From Shewanella decolorationis S12 (lineage in GTDB: Bacteria > Pseudomonadota > Gammaproteobacteria > Enterobacterales > Shewanellaceae): a stretch of DNA of 64,000 bases. Positions 47,159 through 55,958 of this stretch are shown here, in pieces. Under the pieces are notes generated by a model. That model saw only the letters and a list, made by a program, of their open reading frames with translations. It ran no database searches and had not been told where the DNA came from. The first letter of the stretch is position 1; every line of letters starts with the position of its first letter. The translations under genes were made by a program, and so were the position numbers. Location of the stretch: positions 1 through 64,000 of the forward strand of contig NZ_AXZL01000058.1 in assembly GCF_000485795.1 (NCBI RefSeq), in the 5' to 3' direction.

Positions 47159-48625
47159 CTATTTTAACGACACGGTAAAACACACATTAGCTAGCTGCGA
47201 GAAGTGGATAAAAGCTTGAAAATCCACTTCTGTAAAGCTTCTTTGAGATGGACCTCTATCGGCATAATAAAAACCTATCACCTTACTATCAACCAATAGC
47301 GGTGCCACTAAAAAACCCGACTCAGGTAGCTGAGTTTTTAATTCTTTGCACTGCTCTAGCCATTTTTTAGCATTGGGATTATCCACCCACTGGCACTCCT
47401 TATGCTCCATCGCCTGTGGGAATAACCCTTTTTTATCACTAAGATCGATGATGAACTGCCGCTTCATATCTTCGGCATCTTTGCCAAGCATAATCCTAGG
47501 TTGCAACTGTTTACGACTAGGCGATAACAACAAGACACCACAACGGTCTACCCCAACACCTTCTAAAATACCCTCAAGCACGGTTTGCATGATTTGGTTA
47601 AAATCGGCTTTATTGATCGCAAAGGCGGTAAGCTCCCGCAGTTTAGCCAATTGCACATTTAAATTGGCCTCAAACACAGGTAAATCGATCGCTGGCATGC
47701 TGGGTTCAATTTTATTGATGCGTTTAGGATCGGGTAGAAAGTCTATCAGTACTTTAGCACCATAGGCCTCAGCTAGTTTATGGGTTGCCTTAGTACAGCG
47801 CTGCATCCTTAGGGTAAATTCCGCCTCATCAAGCCCAGTAAAATTGGCTGCTTGATTGATATAACTATCCAATTCAGTTTTATCGATAATCTCTGCTGAA
47901 AGAGTTTCGCAGAGCTTATCGGCTAGAAAGATCGAGCGGATCTCTGGACGTTGGTCATCGGGATAATTGACAGCTTGGATCAATAACTCCCCAAGCCCCC
48001 AATGACGGGCAATACTTTGAGTCAATTGCGAAAATGAAGCACCTAACGTTTCGCGAATAAGGCTGCGCTCTTCTGCAGCAGAAGAACATTCCGATAGCTG
48101 TCTATCCAGGGTTTCAGTAAATTCACCACCGATACTCCAAAAGGCACTTTCGCCTATGTGGAAAAGTAAGCAAGCAATAAATGCCTCCTCCTGCATATCA
48201 TCATCGTAATGACTCAACATCATCCGAGTTAACATCGCGGCTTGAAATGCCTTCGCCATTAATTTGATGAGACGCTGATAAACAGTAGGTGCGAGATTTT
48301 TACTCTCCAATAGGCTCGATAAGAGTTGTGCTGTGATACAGATATTACGTACGGCATCGAAGCCAAGCACAATAGCGGCTCGACTTACCGTCGAAATTTG
48401 AGTATTGCCTTTATGGTAAATCGCACTATTGGCGACCCGTAAAATGCGGGATGTGAGGGCATTATCATGCATCACGCTCCGCCCCAGTAAGGCGAGAGAC
48501 GACACGTCATCCTTGGCAAGCTTTTCTAGCGTTTGGACCGTAGAACAGAGTGCTGGCATTTCCAAATCACTGATCCGTTTTGTCCAATAATCGACCCCTT
48601 TATTAGTATTATTGTTAGGTTTCAA
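47159..48625 (-). CDS. HDOD-GAF signalling protein
   Basis: The 488-residue protein has an N-terminal HDOD domain (about 15-215; SRILRVANSAIYHKGNTQIS, then TVSRAAIVLGFDAVRNICI). A GAF domain at about 320-485 includes GVGVDRCGVLLLSP and VIGFYYADRGP. HDOD proteins resemble inactive HD phosphodiesterases and regulate motility or c-di-GMP responses in several bacteria. The GAF domain would bind a small ligand. The start is a TTG at 48625 with no good ribosome site, so the beginning is uncertain. It lacks a membrane segment. Confidence 0.85.
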   Translation of the reverse strand: MKPNNNTNKGVDYWTKRISDLEMPALCSTVQTLEKLAKDDVSSLALLGRSVMHDNALTSRILRVANSAIYHKGNTQISTVSRAAIVLGFDAVRNICITAQLLSSLLESKNLAPTVYQRLIKLMAKAFQAAMLTRMMLSHYDDDMQEEAFIACLLFHIGESAFWSIGGEFTETLDRQLSECSSAAEERSLIRETLGASFSQLTQSIARHWGLGELLIQAVNYPDDQRPEIRSIFLADKLCETLSAEIIDKTELDSYINQAANFTGLDEAEFTLRMQRCTKATHKLAEAYGAKVLIDFLPDPKRINKIEPSMPAIDLPVFEANLNVQLAKLRELTAFAINKADFNQIMQTVLEGILEGVGVDRCGVLLLSPSRKQLQPRIMLGKDAEDMKRQFIIDLSDKKGLFPQAMEHKECQWVDNPNAKKWLEQCKELKTQLPESGFLVAPLLVDSKVIGFYYADRGPSQRSFTEVDFQAFIHFSQLANVCFTVSLK

Positions 48626-48752
48626 CCCAGCATGACCTCGATGATATGAAGTTATTGTTTTTAGTATAGATAAGCTTAAAAAAATCGCCTGACATCTGGC
48701 TCACAATTCGACTTTTGATTTTAAAATCCGCGATATAGCAGGCAAGACGTAT

Positions 48753-48779
48753 AAAAAAGCCCAAGTTTTCACTTGGGCT
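48753..48779 (-). terminator. Terminator after ltaE
   Basis: On the minus strand, AGCCCAAGT and ACTTGGGCT (48758-48779) form a stem with a 4-base loop, followed by TTTTTT. It separates ltaE from the HDOD gene. Confidence 0.88.
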
Positions 48780-48788
48780 CAAAGCCGA

Positions 48789-49802
48789 TTATGCCTGCAG
48801 ATGCAATTTAAACACTTGTAGCACTTTATCAATATCTTGACGCGACACATCTTTGTGAGTCACAAAGCGTAGCGTGCGGCTGGGGCTGATGAGTATGCCC
48901 GCCTCACGACAACGTTTCGCCAGCGCTTTCTCATCGACATGGGGCGCAAGTGTTGCAAACACCATATTGGTTTGAACAGCGGCTAAATCAATTTCAAACT
49001 CACTCAACTGACTTAGTTGCTGAGCAAGATAAGCCGCGTTTTCATGGTCTTCTACCAATCGCTCAACCTGCTCTGTGAGTGCTAATTTACCCGCTGCCGC
49101 TAAAATCCCCGCCTGGCGCATGCCGCCACCAAGCATTTTACGCCAGCGCGTGGCCTTTTTAATTAAGCGCTCATCACCTAGGAGCAGCGAGCCAACAGGC
49201 GCACACAATCCCTTGGATAAACAGATAGAGACCGAATCAAAATGCCCCGCGATATCAGCAATCCCAATCCCCTGTGCCACGGCGGCATTGGCAACCCTGG
49301 CACCATCTAAGTGAATTTTTAAACCACGTTGAAATGCCAGCGCCTGCGCATTGGCTAGATAACTCTGGGGCAAGACTTTACCACCGATAGTATTTTCTAG
49401 GCTCAATAAGCGCGTGCGCGCGAAGTGAATATCATCGGGTTTTATCGCCGCTTCAATATCGGTCAAGGCGATAGTGCCATCCTGCTGATTAGTCAGCGGT
49501 TGTGGTTGAATGCTGCCGAGAACCGCCGCGCCACCGCCCTCAAATTTATAGTTATGCGCCTGCTGGCCGCACAGGTATTCATCCCCACGCTCGCAATGGG
49601 CCATCAATGCAAGCAAATTGGCCTGAGTGCCAGATGCCGTAAACAGCGCACTCTCGAAACCAAACATCTCTGCGGCCATGTCTTGTAAGCTGTTGACGGT
49701 CGGATCATCACCATAAACATCATCACCCACTTCTGCCCTCGACATGGCTAATCGCATCGCCTCTGTAGGCTGGGTCACGGTATCACTGCGTAAATCTATC
49801 AT
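48789..49802 (-). CDS. ltaE: Low-specificity L-threonine aldolase
   Basis: LtaE is a PLP enzyme that cleaves L-threonine and L-allo-threonine to glycine and acetaldehyde. The 337 residues start MIDLRSDTVTQPTEAMR, the family signature. The PLP-binding Lys is in SICLSKGLCAPVGS near residue 196, and the substrate and cofactor motifs (LHLDGARVANAA) are intact. It is followed by its own terminator and is monocistronic. Confidence 0.95.
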   Translation of the reverse strand: MIDLRSDTVTQPTEAMRLAMSRAEVGDDVYGDDPTVNSLQDMAAEMFGFESALFTASGTQANLLALMAHCERGDEYLCGQQAHNYKFEGGGAAVLGSIQPQPLTNQQDGTIALTDIEAAIKPDDIHFARTRLLSLENTIGGKVLPQSYLANAQALAFQRGLKIHLDGARVANAAVAQGIGIADIAGHFDSVSICLSKGLCAPVGSLLLGDERLIKKATRWRKMLGGGMRQAGILAAAGKLALTEQVERLVEDHENAAYLAQQLSQLSEFEIDLAAVQTNMVFATLAPHVDEKALAKRCREAGILISPSRTLRFVTHKDVSRQDIDKVLQVFKLHLQA

Positions 49803-49996
49803 CTTGTCCTCGACTTCTTCTATCTATCCCCGACGCGGATATTCATCGCGCAAGTGCGACTCTAGCCTCAAAGGAAAAATTTGTATAGTTTACCGATATA
49901 TCTGCCGATAAAACTGGCAAAGTATCTATATTTTTTGCTGCTAAGCCTATTGATTTGCAGCAAGTAACTCGCAAAACTTGGCGTTAAGCCGATAAA

Positions 49997-50077
49997 AAAG
50001 ATAGAATACCCTACTAAGATGCTCATGCTACCCCAATGCAAATCTCTTAGTGGTTTTAACTACCAAAGATAGAATAC
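49997..50077. repeat. 13-bp direct repeat upstream of the OmpA-like gene
   Basis: AAAGATAGAATAC occurs at 49997-50009 and again at 50065-50077, 68 bases apart. Each copy contains TAGAAT, a possible -10 element. They may be regulator sites or duplicated promoters. Confidence 0.5.
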
Positions 50078-50090
50078 AAGGTGATTTGTG

Positions 50091-50681
50091 GTGAAAACAT
50101 CCGTAATACAATGGATTAGATTAACGTGTTTAGCCTTGAGTTTAAGCCTGATGTTGCCCGCTTATGCATGGCAAGATACAGATCAAGATGGTGTCCCAGA
50201 TATTAAAGACGCCTGTCCAAACACACCCGCAAACACCACTGTGATGGCCAATGGCTGTGTTTACCAAGCCGAAGTAAAATCCAGCAATATTCAGTGTGAT
50301 GTCGATGATCCTAGTACTTATTCAGCCGCTGATTGTCATAATATTGAGACCGCGATTGTGTATTTTGAGTTTGCTATCGCCGAAGTAGATTTATCGCAAT
50401 GGAAAGCTTTAGCCTTAGTAAAAGCTTTTTTAGACGCGAATCCTGAGACTCGATTAACTTTAGTAGGGCATACGGATATTGTTGGTACGCCAGAGTTTAA
50501 TTATCAGTTATCACTGAGACGAGCACAAAATGTGAAACACATTTTGGTTGAAGACTACAGCTTCAATCCAAATCGCTTTACCGTTGTTGGTAAAGGTATA
50601 TCTGAACCAGTTGCGGATAATTATTCCAGCGAAGGTCGCAGATTAAATCGACGAGTACAATTTATCGTCAATAATAACTAG
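50091..50681 (+). CDS. OmpA-family protein with a thrombospondin type-3 repeat
   Basis: Two consecutive GTGs are possible starts. The second (50091) is six bases from AAGGTGA and gives 196 residues. A signal peptide ends near PAYAW. A calcium-binding-type repeat DTDQDGVPDIKDACPNTP follows at about 28-46. The C-terminal OmpA domain has the peptidoglycan-binding residues in LVGHTDIVGTPEFNYQLSLR and LNRRVQFIV. There is no N-terminal beta-barrel. It probably sits in the periplasm attached to peptidoglycan, with two extra Cys pairs that may form disulfides. Confidence 0.88.
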   Translation: MKTSVIQWIRLTCLALSLSLMLPAYAWQDTDQDGVPDIKDACPNTPANTTVMANGCVYQAEVKSSNIQCDVDDPSTYSAADCHNIETAIVYFEFAIAEVDLSQWKALALVKAFLDANPETRLTLVGHTDIVGTPEFNYQLSLRRAQNVKHILVEDYSFNPNRFTVVGKGISEPVADNYSSEGRRLNRRVQFIVNNN

Positions 50682-50712
50682 TTTTGTTAGCGTATTTTTA
50701 GGGAGTAATTTA

Positions 50713-51540
50713 ATGGAAAACCTCGAAGGTTTATTAAAGCAGGCGCCTGATTTGGTCATGACCTATGGCTTAAAAATCTTATTTGCCCTCATTATTTTCT
50801 TCGTCGGTAAATATTTTTCTGGCGTAGCACAAAAGTTAGTACGTAAGGTACTCAACAGCCGCAAGATTGACCCAACAGTGGTGTCTTTTGTGGCTAACTT
50901 AGCTTGGGCAGTGGTGTTTGTGTTCACCATTATCGCCACCTTAGGCCAAATTGGCGTACAAACCGCCTCTTTAGTCGCCGTTATCGGTGCCGCAGGTTTA
51001 GCCGTTGGTTTAGCACTGCAAGGTTCTCTGTCTAACTTTGCATCAGGCGTATTAATGGTGTTATTCCGTCCATGCCGCGTAGGCGATTATATTGAAGCAG
51101 CAGGCATCGCTGGTACTGTTGATGAAATCACCATTTTCTCAACCAAATTACGCACCCCAGATAATAAAGTGATTGTGGCGCCAAACTCCTCAATCATGAA
51201 TGGCACTATCACAAACTACTCCGCCTCTGAAAATCGTCGTATCGATTTAGTCATTGGTGTCTCTTATTCTGCGGATATTGCGCAAACCAAAAAAGTATTA
51301 ACAGAGATTTTAGATAACAACCAATATGTACTGAAAGAACCAGGTTACACCGTAGGTCTTTCTGAATTGGCGAATTCTTCAATCAACTTTGTGGTTCGTC
51401 CTTGGGTTAAAACCGCCGACTACTGGACTGCGCGTTTCCAAATTTTAGAACAAATCAAAAATGCACTCGATGCAGCGAACATTGAAATTCCATTCCCACA
51501 AATGGATATTCATGTGAAGCAATTGCCAGAGAGCAAATAA
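50713..51540 (+). CDS. mscS: Small-conductance mechanosensitive channel (MscS)
   Basis: MscS opens under membrane tension and releases solutes on osmotic downshock. The 275 residues have three membrane helices: about 17-37, 60-82 and the pore helix near 90-125 with the packed Gly/Ala pattern AAGLAVGLALQGSLSNFASG. A beta domain (FRPCRVGDYIEAAGIAGTV) and a C-terminal alpha/beta domain follow. The length and sequence match E. coli MscS. It is 31 bases after the OmpA-like gene and may be co-transcribed with it. Confidence 0.95.
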   Translation: MENLEGLLKQAPDLVMTYGLKILFALIIFFVGKYFSGVAQKLVRKVLNSRKIDPTVVSFVANLAWAVVFVFTIIATLGQIGVQTASLVAVIGAAGLAVGLALQGSLSNFASGVLMVLFRPCRVGDYIEAAGIAGTVDEITIFSTKLRTPDNKVIVAPNSSIMNGTITNYSASENRRIDLVIGVSYSADIAQTKKVLTEILDNNQYVLKEPGYTVGLSELANSSINFVVRPWVKTADYWTARFQILEQIKNALDAANIEIPFPQMDIHVKQLPESK

Positions 51541-51555
51541 GCAGCAAGCATATTG

Positions 51556-51582
51556 AAAGGCCGGTAATTACCGGCCTTTTTT
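51556..51582 (+). terminator. Terminator after mscS
   Basis: AAAGGCCGGTAATTACCGGCC is part of a near-perfect palindrome at 51556-51580, followed by a T-run. Confidence 0.9.
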
Positions 51583-51652
51583 ATGGTGATAACTTGGGTT
51601 TTGTCGTACCTTAAACCCCATGTGCACAACATACCTGAGTACGGGAGATAAA

Positions 51653-52246
51653 ATGCAAAAGTATGTTTCGTTTCTAGCCGCGGGCTGTGTTTTTAGTTTA
51701 ATGGTTCTCAGCCCCACCGCTATTGCTAATGATAAACCCCAAGTGATGATGGGCGACAAGACTGTCACCCTTGAGGGAAAATTACCCAAGCTTGAGCAAA
51801 TGGCGCCACGATTTAAAGTTGTCGACGAACAATTTACCCCTATCAGCCTGAGTGACTTTAAAGGGAAAACCGTGCTGATCAGTGCGGTACCCAGCTTAGA
51901 TACAGGTGTCTGTGCTCTGCAAACAAAGCGATTTAACAGTGAAGTCAGTCACTTCTCCGATGATGTCGTCATGCTGACCATCAGCACAGATTTGCCCTTC
52001 GCGCAAAAACGCTTCTGTAAGGTCGAAAACGTCGACAAAATCAAAGTCCTCTCCGACTCAGTGTGGCGTGATTTTGGCGAGAAATACGGTTTATTGATTG
52101 AAGATTACGGCTTGCTCGCTCGGGCCATTTTTATTATCGATGCAGAAGGTCAGCTTAAGTACCAAGAGCTGGTCCCCAATATTACCGAACATCCCAATTA
52201 TGACGCCGCGCTTGAAGCGTTAAAAACCATTCAAGCACAGCAATAA
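51653..52246 (+). CDS. tpx: Thiol peroxidase, exported form
   Basis: Tpx is an atypical 2-Cys peroxiredoxin that reduces hydroperoxides. From the ATG at 51653 (GGGAG upstream) it has 197 residues, about 30 more than cytoplasmic E. coli Tpx. The extra N-terminus is a signal peptide, YVSFLAAGCVFSLMVLSPTA followed by IAND. The peroxidatic Cys is in SLDTGVCALQTKRF and the resolving Cys in QKRFCKVENV. The usual P-T/S-x3-C arrangement is kept as PSLDTGVC. The expected site is the periplasm, and the reducing partner is unknown. Confidence 0.92.
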   Translation: MQKYVSFLAAGCVFSLMVLSPTAIANDKPQVMMGDKTVTLEGKLPKLEQMAPRFKVVDEQFTPISLSDFKGKTVLISAVPSLDTGVCALQTKRFNSEVSHFSDDVVMLTISTDLPFAQKRFCKVENVDKIKVLSDSVWRDFGEKYGLLIEDYGLLARAIFIIDAEGQLKYQELVPNITEHPNYDAALEALKTIQAQQ

Positions 52247-52250
52247 ACAT

Positions 52251-52281
52251 AAAAAATGGGGCATTTAATGCCCCATTTTTA
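52251..52281. terminator. Bidirectional terminator between tpx and the TRIC-like gene
   Basis: AAAAATGGGGCATT (52252-52265) and AATGCCCCATTTTT (52267-52280) form a 14-bp stem with A/T runs on both sides. Confidence 0.92.
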
Positions 52282-52923
52282 TTAGTGCGTGTGCTGGTCG
52301 CCGCTAGCTTGATAGTCAAAGGTCGGCATAGACCAATGGTAACGCAGTGCTAACATTCGTAAGCTAAAGCCCAGCGTTAAACAGATCACTAGGTTTATCC
52401 ACTCTGCCAATTGATAGGCGTTGAGCGTGATATATAAGCCTGCGGTAAAGAGCGAAATCACCGCGTAGAGTTCTTTCTTAAAAATCAAAGGCACTTGGTT
52501 ACAGAGAATATCGCGGATCACCCCACCAAATACCCCAGTAACGAGTCCCATCACCACCGCAATCGTTGGACTAAAGCCTAACATGAGCGTTTTTTGGGCG
52601 CCAACAATCGAGAATACGGCTAACCCCAAGGCATCAATGGCCAAAAATAACTTAGACAGGTAACGCATCACAGGCGCAATGGCGACCGTTAGTAAAGACG
52701 CAAATGCAATCGCGAGCAGGTAATGGACATTCTCGACCCAAATCAAAGGGTAATTTCCGAGCAGCATGTCTCTTAGGGTGCCACCACCAATCGCCGTCGC
52801 GCAGCCAATGATAACCACGCCGAATAGGTCCATCTGCTTACGACCCGCCGCTAATGCCCCTGTCATGGCCTCTGCTAAAATCCCAATCAGCCATAATAAT
52901 CCGATAAATTGCGCTTCTTGCAT
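52282..52923 (-). CDS. TRIC-type cation channel (UPF0126 family)
   Basis: The 213-residue membrane protein has about seven hydrophobic segments and two copies of the family repeat: GCATAIGGGTLRDMLLGNYP near 39-58 and GLVTGVFGGVIRDILCNQVP near 123-142. Prokaryotic TRIC proteins are trimeric potassium-permeable channels, and E. coli YadS is a relative. The C-terminus has a His-rich tail (SGDQHTH). The ATG is the first in the frame, and no operon partner is seen. Confidence 0.9.
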   Translation of the reverse strand: MQEAQFIGLLWLIGILAEAMTGALAAGRKQMDLFGVVIIGCATAIGGGTLRDMLLGNYPLIWVENVHYLLAIAFASLLTVAIAPVMRYLSKLFLAIDALGLAVFSIVGAQKTLMLGFSPTIAVVMGLVTGVFGGVIRDILCNQVPLIFKKELYAVISLFTAGLYITLNAYQLAEWINLVICLTLGFSLRMLALRYHWSMPTFDYQASGDQHTH

Positions 52924-53234
52924 TTAAACTACTTATTACCCATGCATAAAGAACGGATTTTGCCTGATAATCTACAGACTGGATAATGAGATTATTTAAA
53001 TTTTGTCATTAGAATATTTAATCTATTGATAGTGCTTGTGCATTAGCTATTTCTACTTTTCTATATTGCGTTACACTGCAGCCCTTCAATAACAATACAT
53101 TAACTAATAGTTGGCTGTTCCCCTCATTCAATTAAGCTTATTTTTTGATAAGTTTTAATAAAGCATAATCAATTAAAATTTTAAAATTTGTAGAAAATTC
53201 ATCTTAACGTCGATCAAGCCTAAATTTTGACCAC
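52924..53234. other. AT-rich spacer between TRIC-like gene and DUF4136 gene
   Basis: No coding region or RNA gene was recognised. Several A/T tracts could carry the TRIC-like promoter, but no good hexamer pair was identified. Confidence 0.35.
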
Positions 53235-53262
53235 AAAAAAGCGGCCAAAGGGCCGCTTTTTT
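53235..53262 (-). terminator. Terminator after the DUF4136 gene
   Basis: AAAAAAGCGGCC (53235-53246) and GGCCGCTTTTTT (53251-53262) form a 12-bp stem with a 4-base loop. Confidence 0.9.
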
Positions 53263-53276
53263 AAACTAAAAGTAAA

Positions 53277-53837
53277 TTATTTGTTTTCAGGCTTTGGCGG
53301 GAAATTCGCCATCACACTGCCGACCGCTTCGTTGATAAGCTTCACTCTTTCCGAAGGGGTATTTTTATCACGGATAGTGTCTGCCACTGAGCCGCGCCAA
53401 ATTAACTTAGCGGTTTTATTATCAACTAAATCAATGATCAGGGTGCCCACTTCATATTCTCTAACTGTGGTCTGGGTTTGCATGTTACCGCCCCAGCCCC
53501 AACCTGGGCCATAGTAAGGGTTATAACCAAAATTGGTATTGAAGGTATCTACATTAATCTTCTTATCGATTTTGGTCAGATAGTTCACTAATACATCGGC
53601 ATCTTTTGCATCAACCAAGGTCATGCCCTTAGATGAAAGCTGTGAGTTCACCGCATCCCGCACGCGCTGATCCATTAAACCATCGAGGTGATAACCCGAA
53701 GCATCGGTCTTTTGTGCGACCCAAGCATAGGTCTTGTACTGAGTAAAATTGGCGCTAGGATCAAAATCCCAACCCGACTTAAGGGAACTACAGGCACTCA
53801 GTGCCAGTACGGCTAAACCTACAATTATATTTTTCAT
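53277..53837 (-). CDS. DUF4136 lipoprotein
   Basis: From the ATG at 53837 there are 186 residues starting with a lipoprotein signal MKNIIVGLAVLALSACSS (Cys near 17). A longer frame upstream would mask it. The mature part has the DUF4136 features SGWDFDPSANFTQYKTYAWV, a Gly/Tyr/Trp-rich segment near 125-140 (YNPYYGPGWGWGGN) and LIIDLVDNKTAKLIWRG. The function of the family is unknown. It is probably an outer-membrane or periplasmic lipoprotein and is monocistronic. Confidence 0.88.
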   Translation of the reverse strand: MKNIIVGLAVLALSACSSLKSGWDFDPSANFTQYKTYAWVAQKTDASGYHLDGLMDQRVRDAVNSQLSSKGMTLVDAKDADVLVNYLTKIDKKINVDTFNTNFGYNPYYGPGWGWGGNMQTQTTVREYEVGTLIIDLVDNKTAKLIWRGSVADTIRDKNTPSERVKLINEAVGSVMANFPPKPENK

Positions 53838-53975
53838 GGTGATTTCCTTGGTCGTTCTTATCGAACACAAATAAGCCGAAAATAAATTTAGCTTACAGAG
53901 CAATGGACGGTTCTACAACTCAATATGATGAAAAAGCAGTGTGTTATTCAGCTTGACTTCAGCAATCGCTTTAAA

Positions 53976-53990
53976 TGATAATGATTATCA
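53976..53990 (+). promoter_or_regulatory. Fur box (perfect 7-1-7 motif)
   Basis: TGATAATGATTATCA is a perfect 7-1-7 inverted repeat, the consensus core for Fur. It ends 26 bases before the ATG at 54017, so iron-replete cells should repress that gene. The box is also 138 bases upstream of the divergent DUF4136 gene and could affect it. Confidence 0.8.
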
Positions 53991-54016
53991 CTTAAGGCAA
54001 TAGAGGGATAACTAAC

Positions 54017-54331
54017 ATGTACTGGTTCATTAGCGCATTGATTGTGGCATCGGCAATTTTCTGGTTCGCACCACAAAAAGTCTCTGCTGATACCCATAAC
54101 AGTAAGCTCACACCTCATCTCCCCATGATGTTGCTGTTTTTACCTTTAGTCGTATTGAGTTGGCTCGTGTTTGAGACTGTGTCGAACGGCGTGAGTTACA
54201 CCACGGTCGCCGCCTTTGGGTTTGTTGCCACCGCTTGCTTAATCGCTCTCCCTAAATTGCATCGTTTTATCATGCCCTGCGCCCTACTCACCGCATTGGC
54301 ATTAATCGCTATGGTATTGCAGCATCTCTAA
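54017..54331 (+). CDS. Small membrane protein, likely iron-regulated
   Basis: The 104-residue protein has about four hydrophobic segments: 2-17, 35-52, 62-80 and 86-102. It has no recognised domain and no metal-binding motif beyond single His residues. The Fur box directly upstream indicates induction on iron limitation. AGAGGG lies about ten bases before the ATG. A strong terminator (54383-54417) follows, so it is expressed alone. A role in iron uptake or sparing is inferred only from the operator. Confidence 0.75.
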   Translation: MYWFISALIVASAIFWFAPQKVSADTHNSKLTPHLPMMLLFLPLVVLSWLVFETVSNGVSYTTVAAFGFVATACLIALPKLHRFIMPCALLTALALIAMVLQHL

Positions 54332-54382
54332 GTCTGCTTTTTAAACATGCTACTTCCCTGCAAAGAGCTAGCATTGACCTTC

Positions 54383-54417
54383 GGCCACTTTCAGTCTCTG
54401 TCAGTGGCCTTTTTTTA
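54383..54417 (+). terminator. Terminator after the Fur-linked gene
   Basis: GGCCACT (54383-54389) pairs with AGTGGCC (54403-54409), followed by eight T residues. Confidence 0.88.
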
Positions 54418-54480
54418 CCTCCCCGAAAGACGTTGAGTTTGGTAAACTTAAGCGGCGTATATTCAAATAAAAGATGACTT

Positions 54481-54810
54481 ATGAGAGTAGATCCCAACGT
54501 TTCCTTAGTGTACAGCACAGATAAAGGCCGCATTACTGCCGAGCCAGAAGCCAAAGCTATCCCCGCATCCGATGGGATTGTGCGTATCCACAGAGACAGC
54601 AAAGGCCGCAAAGGTAAAGGTGTCTCGGTCATTTCAGGCCTAGGGCTTGATGAAGCGGGCTTAAAAACCCTGGCACAAACCCTTAAAAAACAATGTGGTT
54701 GTGGTGGCACAGTCAAAGATTTCACGATCGAAGTGCAAACCGATAATCGCGAACAACTAAAACTATTGCTTGAAAAGCAAAACTACAAAGTCAAATTAGC
54801 CGGCGGTTGA
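54481..54810 (+). CDS. yciH: SUI1-domain translation factor homologue YciH
   Basis: YciH is the bacterial relative of eIF1/SUI1 and influences start-codon selection in vitro. The 109 residues have the SUI1 core KGKGVSVISGLGLDEAGLKT, then LKKQCGCGGTVKDFTIEVQT and NYKVKLAGG at the end. It is upstream of yqgE with a 68-base gap. Length and motifs agree with E. coli YciH. Confidence 0.93.
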   Translation: MRVDPNVSLVYSTDKGRITAEPEAKAIPASDGIVRIHRDSKGRKGKGVSVISGLGLDEAGLKTLAQTLKKQCGCGGTVKDFTIEVQTDNREQLKLLLEKQNYKVKLAGG

Positions 54811-54878
54811 TACGCCACCAACCTAAGCCGCTGGATTTAATCTATTGGTCAACGCCTGTGGGCTGAACGGAGCATTTA

Positions 54879-55442
54879 ATGGAGAGTTTGCAGAACCATT
54901 TTTTAATCGCCATGCCGTCGCTCGATGACACTTTTTTTGAGCGCACCGTCATCTATCTATGTGAGCACGATGAAAAAGGCGCCATGGGGCTCGTGATTAA
55001 TAAACCATTGGGCATTGAAGTGAACTCATTGCTCGAACAGATGGATTTGCCCGCTGAGCAAGTGTCGACCGACCTCGCATTAGGCGCGCAGGTTTTAATG
55101 GGCGGCCCCGTGTCCCAAGATAGAGGCTTTGTCTTGCATACATCCCAGCCCTATTGGGCCAACAGTACAGAATTAAGCTCTGGCCTCATGCTCACCACCT
55201 CAAGGGATGTATTAACGGCGATTGGCAGCGAGCGCTCGCCGGAAAAATTTATCGTGGCATTAGGTTATGCGGGTTGGAGCAAAAACCAGCTGGAGCAAGA
55301 ACTGGCCGATAACTCATGGCTGACTATCCCTGCCGATCAAGCCCTGCTCTTCGATGTCAAACACGAGGATAGATGGCAACAAGCGAGCCGCGCGCTCGGC
55401 TTTGATGCTTGGCAATTGTCATCACAGGCGGGCCACGCCTAG
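54879..55442 (+). CDS. yqgE: UPF0301/AlgH-family protein YqgE
   Basis: The 187-residue protein starts [20 protein letters not shown] and has [18 protein letters not shown] and [14 protein letters not shown], the family signatures. The cellular function is not settled. It is almost always next to ruvX (yqgF), as here, with a 28-base gap, which suggests shared expression. Confidence 0.94.
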   Translation: MESLQNHFLIAMPSLDDTFFERTVIYLCEHDEKGAMGLVINKPLGIEVNSLLEQMDLPAEQVSTDLALGAQVLMGGPVSQDRGFVLHTSQPYWANSTELSSGLMLTTSRDVLTAIGSERSPEKFIVALGYAGWSKNQLEQELADNSWLTIPADQALLFDVKHEDRWQQASRALGFDAWQLSSQAGHA

Positions 55443-55470
55443 CCGATTTTATTGTGACGAGTGAATATAG

Positions 55471-55896
55471 ATGAACGCAAAAACCGTTTTAGGTTTTGAT
55501 TTTGGAACAAAAAGTATTGGTGTCGCCATAGGGCAACAAATCACCGCCAGCGCCACGCCACTATTATCCCTAAAAGCCGTCGATGGTATTCCCAATTGGG
55601 ATGAAATCGGCAAGCTCATTAAAGAGTGGCAACCCGATTTAGTCGTCGTAGGTTTACCGCTCAATATGGATGGTACAGAGCAAGAGATGACCCACAGGGC
55701 GAGAAAATTTGCCAACCGCCTGAACGCTAAGTTTGGGGTTAAAATTGTCACTCAAGATGAAAGACTGACCACCACAGATGCAAAAGCTCGGTTATTTGAA
55801 CTCGGTGGCTTTAAAGCCCTCACCAAAGGTCAAGTCGATGCCGTGTCTGCCGTATTGATTGTCGAAAGCTATTTTGAAAATCATTTCGGTGAATGA
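55471..55896 (+). CDS. ruvX: Putative pre-16S rRNA nuclease (RuvX/YqgF)
   Basis: YqgF is an RNase-H-fold nuclease implicated in maturation of the 16S rRNA 5' end. The 141 residues have the three acidic positions: Asp in [13 protein letters not shown], Glu in VTQDERLTT and Asp in [27 protein letters not shown] is also typical. It ends the yqgE operon and is followed by a terminator. Confidence 0.95.
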   Translation: MNAKTVLGFDFGTKSIGVAIGQQITASATPLLSLKAVDGIPNWDEIGKLIKEWQPDLVVVGLPLNMDGTEQEMTHRARKFANRLNAKFGVKIVTQDERLTTTDAKARLFELGGFKALTKGQVDAVSAVLIVESYFENHFGE

Positions 55897-55911
55897 TAAG
55901 TCGTAAAAAAC

Positions 55912-55937
55912 AAAAGGATAGCCTGAGCTATCCTTTT
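55912..55937. terminator. Terminator between ruvX and hemH
   Basis: AAAAGGATAGC (55912-55922) and GCTATCCTTTT (55927-55937) form an 11-bp stem with T-run on the plus strand and A-run on the other side. Confidence 0.9.
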
Positions 55938-55958
55938 TTATTTCTACGGTTATAAAGC

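Noticed and set aside
54309..54725. Minus-strand ORF of 138 residues over yciH
   Set aside because: It is antisense to the well-supported yciH and covers a terminator; its Arg/Ser/Pro-rich sequence resembles no protein family.
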